This document shows, piece by piece, positions 50,913 to 59,402 of a stretch of DNA of 64,000 nt. The stretch comes from Amycolatopsis sp. MtRt-6 (GTDB lineage Bacteria > Actinomycetota > Actinomycetes > Mycobacteriales > Pseudonocardiaceae): NCBI RefSeq assembly GCF_017308975.1, contig NZ_JADWPD010000023.1:116409-180408 (forward strand), read 5' to 3'. The notes beneath the pieces were generated by a model. The model was given only the letters and a program-made list of their open reading frames with translations. It did not search any database and was not told where the DNA came from. How positions within the stretch are numbered: position 1 is the first letter of the stretch; each line of letters begins with the position of its first letter. The position numbers and the translations under genes were made by a program.

Positions 50913-52040
50913 TCATTGCACCGCCGACAGACGCTGCCAAAGCGCGTCCACCAGCCGCTCCCAGGTCGCGTCGCCGCGGTAGGCGCCGGACGTGGCGAGG
51001 TACATGGCATCCAAGAGCTTCCCGCTGGGCAGGCGGTCGTCGCCGGACGCGCTGCGCCGCACGAACTGCTCGATCAGCTCGTTCTGCAGGCCGTCGCCGA
51101 GCTTGCGCCGGTTCTCCTCCGAATCGTGCAGGTGGGCGACGACCATCGCGGCCAATTGCTCCGGGTCCGGATCCGGCATTTCCAGTTGCAGACAGCGCCG
51201 CAGGAAAGCCGGGGGGAATTCCCGTTCCCCATTGCTGGTGATGATGACGATCGGGAACGCATGACACCGGATCCGCCCACCGACGACCGGAGCCGTCTCG
51301 CCGGGGTCGTCGGTGAACACCGTTGCTTCGGGGGTGTGACTGCGGATGCGTTCGAGTTCGGGAACGCGGAATTCGCCGTCTTCGAAAATGCTGAGGAGAT
51401 CGTTGGGGAGATCGGCTTCGCTCTTGTCGAGCTCGTCGATCAGCAGAACGCGCGGAACCCGGCGCGGCAGGAAGGCGGTGCCGAGCACGCCGAGCCGGAG
51501 GAATTCGCCGATCGGCGGCTCGGGTGCCGGGCTGGCGCGCTCGCCGCGGGCGGCGAACCTGGCGCTCGCCGCCTGGATCCGGCCGATGGCGTCGTAGTGG
51601 TAGAGCCCGGAGTTCAGGGTGGTCCGGCTGGTGATCGGCCAGCGCAGGACCCGGCCCAGCTGCAGCTCGGCGGCCAGCCGGTAGGCAAGCGTGGACTTCC
51701 CGGTGCCCGGGTGGCCGGTGACGAGCAGGGGCCGCCGGAGGTAGAGGGCGGCGTTGATCATGTCCAGCTCGGCCGGACCAGTGCGCTGAGCCGATTGCGA
51801 ATGCTCGCTCCCGAGCCGCCGGGCGACGTCGTGGTCGTCGCGCGGCGGTTCGTCCGATTCCGGCAACGGGCCACCGTCGAAGTCCCGCCACGGCGGTGGC
51901 GGGGGCAGGATGTCCGTCAACCCCAGATCGTGGATCGGGCGTCCGGTACCGCGGTAGACCCACCAGTCCGACGACGCGAGGCGGGACGCGTCGCGAACCT
52001 GCGCCGCCTCGCCCCCGTCAAGACGCTCGCTCTCGGTCAT
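50913..52040 (-). CDS. MoxR-type AAA+ ATPase
   Basis: A 375-aa ATPase with Walker A TGHPGTGKST (near residue 106), Walker B VLLIDELDKSEADLPNDLL, sensor 1 in PIVIITSNGEREFPPAFLRRCLQLEMP and a C-terminal lid. A disordered acidic/proline-rich leader (about 1-75) precedes the core. In vWA-MoxR-VMAP systems such ATPases remodel the vWA-bearing partner. Here the vWA lies in the FxsT-like protein one base downstream. ATG 52040 overlaps the VMAP-like gene by 23 bp. Confidence 0.9.
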   Translation of the reverse strand: MTESERLDGGEAAQVRDASRLASSDWWVYRGTGRPIHDLGLTDILPPPPPWRDFDGGPLPESDEPPRDDHDVARRLGSEHSQSAQRTGPAELDMINAALYLRRPLLVTGHPGTGKSTLAYRLAAELQLGRVLRWPITSRTTLNSGLYHYDAIGRIQAASARFAARGERASPAPEPPIGEFLRLGVLGTAFLPRRVPRVLLIDELDKSEADLPNDLLSIFEDGEFRVPELERIRSHTPEATVFTDDPGETAPVVGGRIRCHAFPIVIITSNGEREFPPAFLRRCLQLEMPDPDPEQLAAMVVAHLHDSEENRRKLGDGLQNELIEQFVRRSASGDDRLPSGKLLDAMYLATSGAYRGDATWERLVDALWQRLSAVQ

Positions 52041-53481
52041 CCCGGATATCCCCTCGCTGCCACGGGAAAGCTGGCGGCTGGTCAAGAACGAGACGGCTCG
52101 GATCGTCCCACAGCACCACCAGATCCCGCACTGGATTATCCCGATGGAAGCTGGTTTCGGGAAGACTGGCGTACCGGTAGTTCTTCGCGCGCATTGGCAA
52201 ATCGCTCAGGCCTGATTCACCCTCGGCGAGTTCGGTGATCAACTCCCGAAGTACGTCGAGTGGTGCATCAGGGTGCCAGAGTACCGCCGGGATACCCGAC
52301 CGCAAAGCCGCTGTCAGGCTGTCTCCGTCCCCGCCGGCTTCGCGCGGCGGAGCCGAACCGAGGACCACCAGCCCCCAGCGGAGGTCGGAAAGGACCACGT
52401 CAAGCGCCGAAGCCTGAGTGCCGTTTTCGTAGTACACGCACTCGGCGGACGGGTTCGCCATGAACGCCTCCCAGTGCTGGTTCCACACCCGGTGCCAGTG
52501 CTTCGAACGCATGCGCTCCAGCGAACGGACGGAAATGATGTAGTCGATCGAAAGCGGCCGAGGCATGCCGGATTCGTGTTCGCGGTGCCAGAGCTGCACG
52601 GGCAGGTTCAGCAGTGCCCGCGGGAGCACGAACTCGAGGGCGACCGAACCCCGGTGATCGGCCCAGACGCGTTCCGCGTCGACCACCAGGCCGTCGACGT
52701 ATCGTTCGAGGTCGGCGGCCCGCACCTCCGCCGTGCCGCCGTGCGGTGGCGGCCATTCCCCGGGAAGCCGTTGACACCAATGGGAAACCTGGTACAACGC
52801 CGGGTCTATCCCATCATGGTCGACCAGGATCATCAAGTGCAGCCGCCCTTCCCTCGACGGCAGGGCGATCGTCGCTCGACGGGCTCTCAGCTGGGCCTCG
52901 AGCCGCAGCCGTCTGGCCTGGTAGTCGTTCCACTCGGTCAGCCGCAGCCCGAGTTCGCCGCCGCACTGGTGGGCGACGAGCTCGAGAAGCGTGAACGCCG
53001 GCGGGATACCGTCGGTGTCCGCGTTGAAAGCGGCCAAATGAGTGAACGCTTCCCAGGCGGTGCGCACCTTGGGTGGCAACGGCGAACCGAGCCCGCTCGC
53101 CCGGCGCACCAGCTCGCCGAGCCGGGGCACCTCGACGTCGGCCAGCCACTGGTGCAACCGGTCGCGGTCGGCGCGCGGCAGCAGGTCGAGCACCCGCGGC
53201 CGCTCGACCAGATCGCGGACGCGTTCGGACTCCGGCGATCCGGGCCGCATGAAGGCGACGGCGCCGACCAGCGCCTGCATCCCGTTCTGATAGCGCTCAC
53301 AGGCGGAAACGACTTCGATCAGGGAACTGCGCGGGGTGGGGTGCCGGGGAACCGCCAGATCGACGCCGAGGGTCTTCCCGACGAGGCTGACCACCACGGC
53401 CAGTTCCTCCGCCAGGCCGGCTTCGGCCAGCACGTCGACGACGGCTTCTCCGATTACGTGTCCCGCCACCTGGCGCAGCAC
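52018..53481 (-). CDS. VMAP-like protein (vWA-MoxR-associated protein)
   Basis: A 487-aa protein. The C-terminal half (about 205-475: LHLMILVDHDGIDPALYQVSHWCQ, VALEFVLPRALLNLPVQLWH, LSIDYIISVRSLERM) fits the VMAP-C domain that accompanies MoxR and vWA genes. A helical middle region spans about 50-200. The N-terminal 50 residues (VIGEAVVDVLAEAGLAEELAVVVSLVGKTLGV) look like a small helical adaptor of the effector-associated type. The GTG at 53481 has GGTAGGGG upstream. It overlaps the MoxR gene by 23 bp. Predicted role: scaffold linking signal, ATPase and effector. Confidence 0.78.
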   Translation of the reverse strand: MLRQVAGHVIGEAVVDVLAEAGLAEELAVVVSLVGKTLGVDLAVPRHPTPRSSLIEVVSACERYQNGMQALVGAVAFMRPGSPESERVRDLVERPRVLDLLPRADRDRLHQWLADVEVPRLGELVRRASGLGSPLPPKVRTAWEAFTHLAAFNADTDGIPPAFTLLELVAHQCGGELGLRLTEWNDYQARRLRLEAQLRARRATIALPSREGRLHLMILVDHDGIDPALYQVSHWCQRLPGEWPPPHGGTAEVRAADLERYVDGLVVDAERVWADHRGSVALEFVLPRALLNLPVQLWHREHESGMPRPLSIDYIISVRSLERMRSKHWHRVWNQHWEAFMANPSAECVYYENGTQASALDVVLSDLRWGLVVLGSAPPREAGGDGDSLTAALRSGIPAVLWHPDAPLDVLRELITELAEGESGLSDLPMRAKNYRYASLPETSFHRDNPVRDLVVLWDDPSRLVLDQPPAFPWQRGDIRDDRERAS

Positions 53482-53591
53482 CCCCTACCCACCTCGCTCG
53501 GGACGGAACCGGCGTCATCGCCCCTGCGGATCGAACGCAGTTGCGCAGATCTTACCCGCCGAAAGGGCCGCCGCCGGTTGCCAAAAAGATG

Positions 53592-54545
53592 TCACGCCGG
53601 GCTCTCTTCCGGCCAGTTGCCAACGCGCTCGACCAGCCGCCGCACCGGCACCGATCCCGGTTCCAGCATTTGCACCGCGGCGACGAGTTCGGCGAGCCCA
53701 CCGCGATAACGCAGACAGGTACCGGCGATCTCCAGGACGTGCAGCCGGGTTTGCGGGTGATATGCCACGACCGTCGCGATCTCCGGCCGGAGCCGCTTCA
53801 GCAGCATTCTCCGGCTGCTTTCCTCGGTGACGGCCGGAATGCCCAGGAGCAGTTCCGTCAGTTCCATCACCCGGTCGATGGCGGACCCGGCGGGGGACGG
53901 CACGGCCCGCAGGTCCGGCCGGCGCTCACCGGCGGGCTCACCGCCGAGGAGCCGCAGCCACGCGACCGTGGACGTCTCCTTCGTGGTGACCGCGATCCGG
54001 CGGTACTCGGCGGGCGCCGCCGCCGGATCCTGGAGCACGACTTCCTGGTAGAAGACGTCAGAGGCCAGCAGAGCCAGTTCGGCGCCCGTCAGCTTCTGGG
54101 CCTTCTTCGCTTCCGCGGCATCGAGCACGCGGAAGGTGAAGCTCACCGCTTTGCCGACCGAACCGTGGCTCGCGCTCTGCACTTCACCGGCGTGGAGTGC
54201 GAGGCGCAGCTGGATCTGCGCCGGTTCGGAGTGCACGGCGTTGTGGCGGCGCAGCTCGGCGTGCATGCGCTCGGGCAGCTGGGCCACCAGGTCGACCTTC
54301 GCGATGTCGGGCGGCAGAAGGATCATCGCGCCGTCGCCGGTGTTCTCCACGAAACAGACGTCCCACGGGATGCCGGTCTCGGCGAAGCCGCCCTTGAGGA
54401 CCCGCCACAGGGCTTCGTGCACCTCGCGCAGGTGCGCCATGGTCCGGGCCGGGTGGTTGTACCCGGCGACGTCCACGGTCATGATCGTCCGGTGCAGCGC
54501 GGCTGGATAGGAAACCACGACACCCTCCCCACGTCCCGCGCTCAT
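53592..54545 (-). CDS. Nucleotide-cyclase-like protein of the VMAP locus
   Basis: A 317-aa protein. Its N-terminal part (about 15-200) aligns with that of the protein at 37867-39387: HRTIMTVDVAGYNHP, NTGDGAMILLPPDI and QLRLALHAGEVQSASHGSVG, ending with YRRIAVTTKETSTVAWLRL. This resembles a class III cyclase fold without the full catalytic set. The C-terminal region (about 220-317) is helical (DRVMELTELLLGIPAVTEESSRRMLL, LAELVAAVQMLEPGS) and resembles effector-associated adaptor domains. It is first in the operon and could be the effector or signal-producing partner of the VMAP protein. Confidence 0.68.
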   Translation of the reverse strand: MSAGRGEGVVVSYPAALHRTIMTVDVAGYNHPARTMAHLREVHEALWRVLKGGFAETGIPWDVCFVENTGDGAMILLPPDIAKVDLVAQLPERMHAELRRHNAVHSEPAQIQLRLALHAGEVQSASHGSVGKAVSFTFRVLDAAEAKKAQKLTGAELALLASDVFYQEVVLQDPAAAPAEYRRIAVTTKETSTVAWLRLLGGEPAGERRPDLRAVPSPAGSAIDRVMELTELLLGIPAVTEESSRRMLLKRLRPEIATVVAYHPQTRLHVLEIAGTCLRYRGGLAELVAAVQMLEPGSVPVRRLVERVGNWPEESPA

Positions 54546-54659
54546 TGTCCCAGACCCATGCACCCTCGGCCATGTTCACGCAGGGCGTTGCGGCGAAAAC
54601 AGACCTCCTTGACCTTGTTTCGTCCATAATTCGGCGCGCCCACGAGACGTCTTCACCTG

Positions 54660-55621
54660 GTGAGCGCGGATGAGGACCACCGCGTCTCGACCATCGAGCT
54701 GTTCTTCGACCTGGTCTTCGTTTACGCCATCACCCAGACCACCCAGCTGATGGCCGACCACCTCAGCCTCACCGGTGTGGGGCAGGGGCTGGCCATGCTC
54801 GCCGGCCTGTGGTGGTGCTGGTGCAGCTACGTACGCGCTCGTGCAGTTGCTGGACCTGGTCGCCTACCTCGGCGCCGCGAAGCACGATCCCGGGTTGCGG
54901 CGGGTGCTGCTCAAGATGTTCGTCGGGCTGCTGCCCAGCGTCGTGCTGCTCGGCGTGGCTGCTTTCCTCACCGGGCCGGAGGGCTGGCGGCTCAACGCCC
55001 CCGCGCACTTCGCCGAACGGTTCGGGCTCATCGTGATCATCGCGCTCGGCGAGTCGATCGTCGCGATCGGCATCGGGATCGGCTCGCTGCCGATGTCGTG
55101 GCTGCTCACCGGCGCGGCCGTGTGCGGACTGGCGCTGGCGGCGGGGCATGTGGTGGACCTATTTCGACGTTGTCGCGCGCGTGTCCGAGCACCGGCTCAC
55201 CCAGGCGACCGGGACCGAGCGCACGAAGCTCGCCACCGACTCCTACACGTTCCTGCACCTGCCGCTGATCGCCGGGATCGTGCTCGTCGCCCTCGGCCTG
55301 AAGAAGGCGTTCCTCTACATCGCCGACACCGAGCACCACACGCCGGGCGAGGCACTGCACGGCATCCCGATCTGGACGCTGACCGGCGGCCTCGCGCTCT
55401 ACCTGATCGCGCAGAGCGCCCTGCGCAAGCGCAACCTCGGCAGCTGGAACGTCCAGCGGCTGGTCCTCGGCGTCCTGCCGGTCGCGGCGACACCGGCGCT
55501 CGAGCACGTGCCCGCCGCGGCACTGCTGCTGGTCGTGGCCGCATTGGTGGTCGGGCTCATCACCTTCGAGCGGCTTCGGTTCACCGAGTGGCGGTGGAAG
55601 GTCCACGCTCAGCACCCATAG
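54660..55621 (+). pseudogene. Degraded low-temperature-requirement A (LtrA) gene
   Basis: LtrA-family fragments appear in three successive frames: first STIELFFDLVFVYAITQTTQL to GLWWCWCSY, then YALVQLLDLVAYLGAAKHDPG to HFAERFGLIVIIALGESIVAIGIG, then WWTYFDVVARVSEHRL to the C terminus. Frame changes fall near 54830 and 55145. Segments of roughly 40 residues normally present after WCWCSY and before PEGWRL are missing, so the gene has deletions as well as indels. It is the last chromosomal gene before the integrative element. Confidence 0.8.
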
Positions 55622-55669
55622 CGACGGAAAGGCCGCCCGGTCTCTGCGACCGGGCGGCCTTTCCGTCGC
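55621..55669. terminator. Bidirectional terminator between ltrA and the acyl-CoA dehydrogenase remnant
   Basis: A perfect 22-bp stem (55621-55642 with 55648-55669) closes a 5-nt TCTGC loop. It lies between the 3' ends of two convergent genes, starts at the last base of the ltrA stop, and contains A and T tracts suiting both directions. Confidence 0.9.
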
Positions 55670-55676
55670 GTCACGA

Positions 55677-55769
55677 CTACTTGAGTTCGGCGCTTGTCTT
55701 GCCGAGGATCCGCCGCGCCACGATGAGTTGCTGAATCTGCTGCGTCCCCTCGAAAATGTCGAGGATTTC
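55677..55769 (-). pseudogene. 3' end of an acyl-CoA dehydrogenase, cut off by the element
   Basis: Read on the minus strand, 31 codons end at a TAG (55679-55677) and encode EILDIFEGTQQIQQL then IVARRILGKTSAELK. This is the classical acyl-CoA dehydrogenase C terminus (Y-E-G-T-x-x-I-Q plus ARxxLG). The codon immediately before is a stop, and no further family sequence follows, so homology ends abruptly at about 55770. The catalytic part is missing from the window. The 5' part probably lies beyond the right end of the inserted element. Confidence 0.85.
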
Positions 55770-56367
55770 TCAGCCGGATTTCGCTGATCTCCCTCACTTC
55801 GCGCAAACGGCCTCTGAGCTGCGCTGATGCGTCTCGTTAGTTCTCGTCGTCTGTCGCTGCTCCCTGGCCTCTGACGGCCTGGAGACGGCCTGGCGGACCA
55901 GCCACACCTACCCCTGCATCCCGATACGAAGCCAGCACGCGGCCGGTGGTGCCGGGTCAAGACACGCTTCACCGTCTTGACGCGGTGCTACCGGCCGTTG
56001 TCACGATCCGGCGTCGGGATGGAGGTCTCTCACGACGGTGCGTAACGGAGATCGAGTCACGAACGACCCGTATGTCACGACCGCTCGCAGAGGAGGCCGA
56101 CGTTGGCTCTGGGGACCCGTGTGCCGCCGCCGCGCGGCGCTGCGCCAGGTGACCCGCTGGCGGCCGCACCGCCCGGCCGGCGGGCGGAGCGGAGCGGCAG
56201 CCCGCCGTGTCGGAAGCGGATGCGGCCGCCCAGGCGAGGGGCTACGTAGGCGACAGGCGCGCCGCCAGCGGCGGCGCGCTCTTGATCCCATAGAGCCAAG
56301 TTCGGCAGCTCGCAACGAACCGTCTTAATAAACGACTCTTCTCATGTTGAGGAAGTTGAGGAACAAG

Positions 56368-58914
56368 ATGAGCTATAGCGCTACACGGTTGACTTGCTTC
56401 GCGCTTATATCTGCGCTTGAGGAAGATACTCGATTGCATGTCGAGGAAGCCGTGGGCGATCTAGAGCCTCTGGATATCTTCACAAAAGACGAATATGAAA
56501 AAGTCGTTGATCGTTGTTCTCGTGAACGAATTTCGGGTGCCCAGCTCTCAATGGGAACTTTAATCCAGTTCATAGACTATGCCGACGGTATCCAGCTGTT
56601 GAATCGCTTTTCTCATAACGTTGACGCTGACCTAAAAGAAGAGCTTCCGAGGCTAACGCAAGCGATCTCCAAGATTGCTCCAATTCGAAATCGTGTTGCT
56701 CACACGAGACCGATGGAGATCGAAGATTTGCCGACTGTCCTGGATTTTTGTCGGTCACTTCGCACTAACGGCAACAAGGAACTCTGGCCAAATGTTGGAT
56801 TGGCTATTGAAAAAATATCCCAAAATCCCTCCTATGTATTGAGTCTTAATATCAACCTCAAGGGTGACCCGGATCCTGGGCCGATGCATAATCTCCCGAT
56901 TCCGGACTTCGATGAGACCGGCTTCTTTGGTCGAAAAAAGCAAGTAGAGCGAATCAAGAGGATCGTCAAGGGTGCGTACCCAGTAGTTTCTGTTCTGGGG
57001 GACGGTGGTATCGGCAAAACTGCGATTGCCCTGAAGATTGCGTACGACCTGCTGGACGACCCAAATGCAAACTTTGATGCAATAGTGTGGGTTACTGCGA
57101 AGTCGGAGCGATTGACCACAAGTGAAGTTGTAAGGATAAGTGGGGCAATCGAAGACTCGCTTGGATTGTTCGCTAGTGCTGCGGAAAGCCTGGCTGGCAG
57201 CTTTGAGGGTGACCCGATCGACGAGGTCCTCAGTTATCTGGCTAGCTTCAAGGTGCTCCTCATTCTCGACAATCTTGAGACCGTGCTGGACGCCCGATTG
57301 CGGGAATTCTTACTAGAGATCCCGTTGGGAAGCAAGGTGATTATCACTAGTAGAATCGGTGTTGGCGTAGAGAACCCAGTAAACCTTGGTCCCCTTACTG
57401 ACGACGAAGCAGAGCGCTTGCTCTATGTCTTGGCTCGTACGCGTGAAGTGGACGCGTTGAAAGCCCTGGATAAGGACGGCATGTCTCGGGTGTCCAAGGC
57501 AATGCTCGGCCGCCCGGCATACATAAAGTGGTTTGTGTCTGGCGTGCAGGCGGGGAAGCGGCCTGAGGAACTTTTGCGTGATAACGGCTTGTTCTTGGAC
57601 TATTGCATGTCGAATGTGCACAAGTTCCTTCGTGCTGGTGCGCAGACTGTGCTTAAGTGTATGCAAGTCCTTCCTGGTGTGCGAACTCAGTCGGAGATTG
57701 CTTTCTTGTGTGAGTTTAATGCCGACCAGACGCAGGCCGCAATTCTTGAGTTGCTTACTACCAATTTTGTCCATATGAGAACTCAGTCAGGTTCACGCGA
57801 AGTCGAGACCACTTACGAGCTCACTGAGTTTGGTAGAACGTATCTGGAAAAGCAGCATCCCGTATCGTCTGATGATCGTAAAAGATTTCAGTCTAACAAC
57901 CAGCGTCTCATCGCGCTGGGAAGATCGCTCCGTGATGAGAACTCGGCATCTCCCTATGATCCGGGAACGCTTGATGTAAGTGCGGGGGAATTTGGTGCTG
58001 CCCGCGTACTTCGTTCCGCTGGCAGAAAGGCCGAAATAAGAAAGTTTGACCAGGCTCTGCAAGACTGCGCCGAGGCACGTCGATTGTCTCCCAATTACTT
58101 TGAGACGTGGCGCGTGGAGGCTCAGATTTACGCGCAGTCTGGAGATTACTCGTCCGCGCGGAACGCTTTTGATAGAGCGATCGAACTGGCGCCAGATAGT
58201 TCATCTCTTAACTATTTCTTTGGTTCTTTCCTTGTTGACGAGAACATCGACCTAGACAGTGGTCTAACTTTTCTCCGGAAAGCCGCTCGGAAGGATCCAG
58301 ATAGTGCGGTTGTGCTAAGGCAGATTTCGTGGGCCAATCTGACTAATGGTTCATTTAGGGAAGCCTTCGACTCGGCGATTCATGTGCTTACCGTGCCAGG
58401 GTCATCCCCCTATGGCGTGGAAATGACTGTGATTGCTCTTCGTGCTGCGTCATACAATCTGCAGTTAGATATTGACAACGGATTTATTGATCGGGCGATG
58501 GAATTTGCAGAAGAGGTGCTGCATCAGTTAGAATGTATAACTGTCGAGTATCTGATCGGCGAGCCATGTGATCGACTCTTGTTGTTGGCGAGCATATGTG
58601 ATTCTTTGCGCGATCATATTGAAGATGATTTTCTGAGGAGGAAGGTTGCCACTTTCAAGTCCAGGTTGATTGAGTTTGTGAGGCGTGCAGACGCGTCATC
58701 GCTCGACCGTCGGATCGGGCAAGTAAAGACACTGGTTCCGGATAAAGCATACGGATTTATCACTTCGGGAATCAGGGATTATTTCTTCCACATTCGCGAC
58801 CTTTTGTCGCAGCAGGACTGGTTTCACTTGGAATCTGGTGTAACTGTAGCCTTTATGCCAGATGACGAAAATCCTAAAGGTATACGTGCATTGAATGTTG
58901 CATGGCTGAACTAG
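56368..58914 (+). CDS. HEPN - NB-ARC - TPR - cold-shock-domain STAND protein
   Basis: An 848-aa protein of distinctly lower GC than its neighbours, with AT-ending codons, a sign of transfer. Residues about 1-150 form a HEPN-like domain with the RNase-type motif RNxxxH (RNRVAH, near 107). NB-ARC follows (about 185-480: P-loop GDGGIGKTA, LLILDNLETVLD, KVIITSRIGVG), then TPRs (about 560-690). The C-terminal 65 residues (783-846: GQVKTLVPDKAYGFIT, DYFFHIRDLL, KGIRALNV) match a cold-shock domain. ATG 56368 has GAGGAAC upstream; ATG 56344 is possible. Predicted role: nucleic-acid-sensing antiphage defence with RNase output. Confidence 0.78.
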   Translation: MSYSATRLTCFALISALEEDTRLHVEEAVGDLEPLDIFTKDEYEKVVDRCSRERISGAQLSMGTLIQFIDYADGIQLLNRFSHNVDADLKEELPRLTQAISKIAPIRNRVAHTRPMEIEDLPTVLDFCRSLRTNGNKELWPNVGLAIEKISQNPSYVLSLNINLKGDPDPGPMHNLPIPDFDETGFFGRKKQVERIKRIVKGAYPVVSVLGDGGIGKTAIALKIAYDLLDDPNANFDAIVWVTAKSERLTTSEVVRISGAIEDSLGLFASAAESLAGSFEGDPIDEVLSYLASFKVLLILDNLETVLDARLREFLLEIPLGSKVIITSRIGVGVENPVNLGPLTDDEAERLLYVLARTREVDALKALDKDGMSRVSKAMLGRPAYIKWFVSGVQAGKRPEELLRDNGLFLDYCMSNVHKFLRAGAQTVLKCMQVLPGVRTQSEIAFLCEFNADQTQAAILELLTTNFVHMRTQSGSREVETTYELTEFGRTYLEKQHPVSSDDRKRFQSNNQRLIALGRSLRDENSASPYDPGTLDVSAGEFGAARVLRSAGRKAEIRKFDQALQDCAEARRLSPNYFETWRVEAQIYAQSGDYSSARNAFDRAIELAPDSSSLNYFFGSFLVDENIDLDSGLTFLRKAARKDPDSAVVLRQISWANLTNGSFREAFDSAIHVLTVPGSSPYGVEMTVIALRAASYNLQLDIDNGFIDRAMEFAEEVLHQLECITVEYLIGEPCDRLLLLASICDSLRDHIEDDFLRRKVATFKSRLIEFVRRADASSLDRRIGQVKTLVPDKAYGFITSGIRDYFFHIRDLLSQQDWFHLESGVTVAFMPDDENPKGIRALNVAWLN

Positions 58915-58919
58915 GATGA

Positions 58920-59390
58920 CTAAGTGAAGTAGACATTCCGGGGTTCTTCAGTGGCGTGCGTAATCCGGAGTCTGATTGAGGGGTGGATATTTAGGCTGGA
59001 TAACTCTTGAAGACTTATCCAGCCGACCTCGCTGCTTTCGTTGCTTGTCCGAAGAGTGCCATCTCGGAGGGTGGCGCGGAAGCAAATTGAGAATTCTTGT
59101 CGGACCTCCCCGTCGTCATAGGCTATGACGTGCTTTGGATCGGAGTAAAGGCCAATCACGCCCACAATTTCGCACTCGATTCCGGTCTCTTCGCGGACTT
59201 CCCGGACCGCAGCTTCAGCGAGCGTCTCGCCGAGCTCTAGTTGGCCGCCTGGGATCGAGTACAGGTCGTTGTCGGTGCGCCTGATCATCAAGATCCGGCC
59301 TTCGTCGTCCTGGATGAACGCTGACACTGCTACCGCGATGCTGTTGGCTTTGGGTGCGTTCGGGTCGTTGTAGTAGTCGACTCGGGTCAT
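58920..59390 (-). CDS. NUDIX hydrolase
   Basis: A 156-aa protein with a complete Nudix box, GGQLELGETLAEAAVREVREETGI (about 49-72, pattern GX5EX7REUXEEXGU). These enzymes cleave nucleoside diphosphates linked to another group, using Mg2+. It lies 12 bp downstream of the XRE-type gene on the same strand. NUDIX genes beside an XRE gene are common in AICEs, where they are proposed to help control replication or transfer. Its stop is 5 bp from that of the convergent STAND gene. Confidence 0.88.
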   Translation of the reverse strand: MTRVDYYNDPNAPKANSIAVAVSAFIQDDEGRILMIRRTDNDLYSIPGGQLELGETLAEAAVREVREETGIECEIVGVIGLYSDPKHVIAYDDGEVRQEFSICFRATLRDGTLRTSNESSEVGWISLQELSSLNIHPSIRLRITHATEEPRNVYFT

Positions 59391-59402
59391 GCTGCTGCCT
59401 CC

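Noticed and set aside
56001..56328. Several short ORFs of 60-100 codons in the gap before the STAND gene
   Set aside because: They overlap each other on both strands, are Arg/Ala-rich and have no ribosome-binding sites or recognisable motifs.
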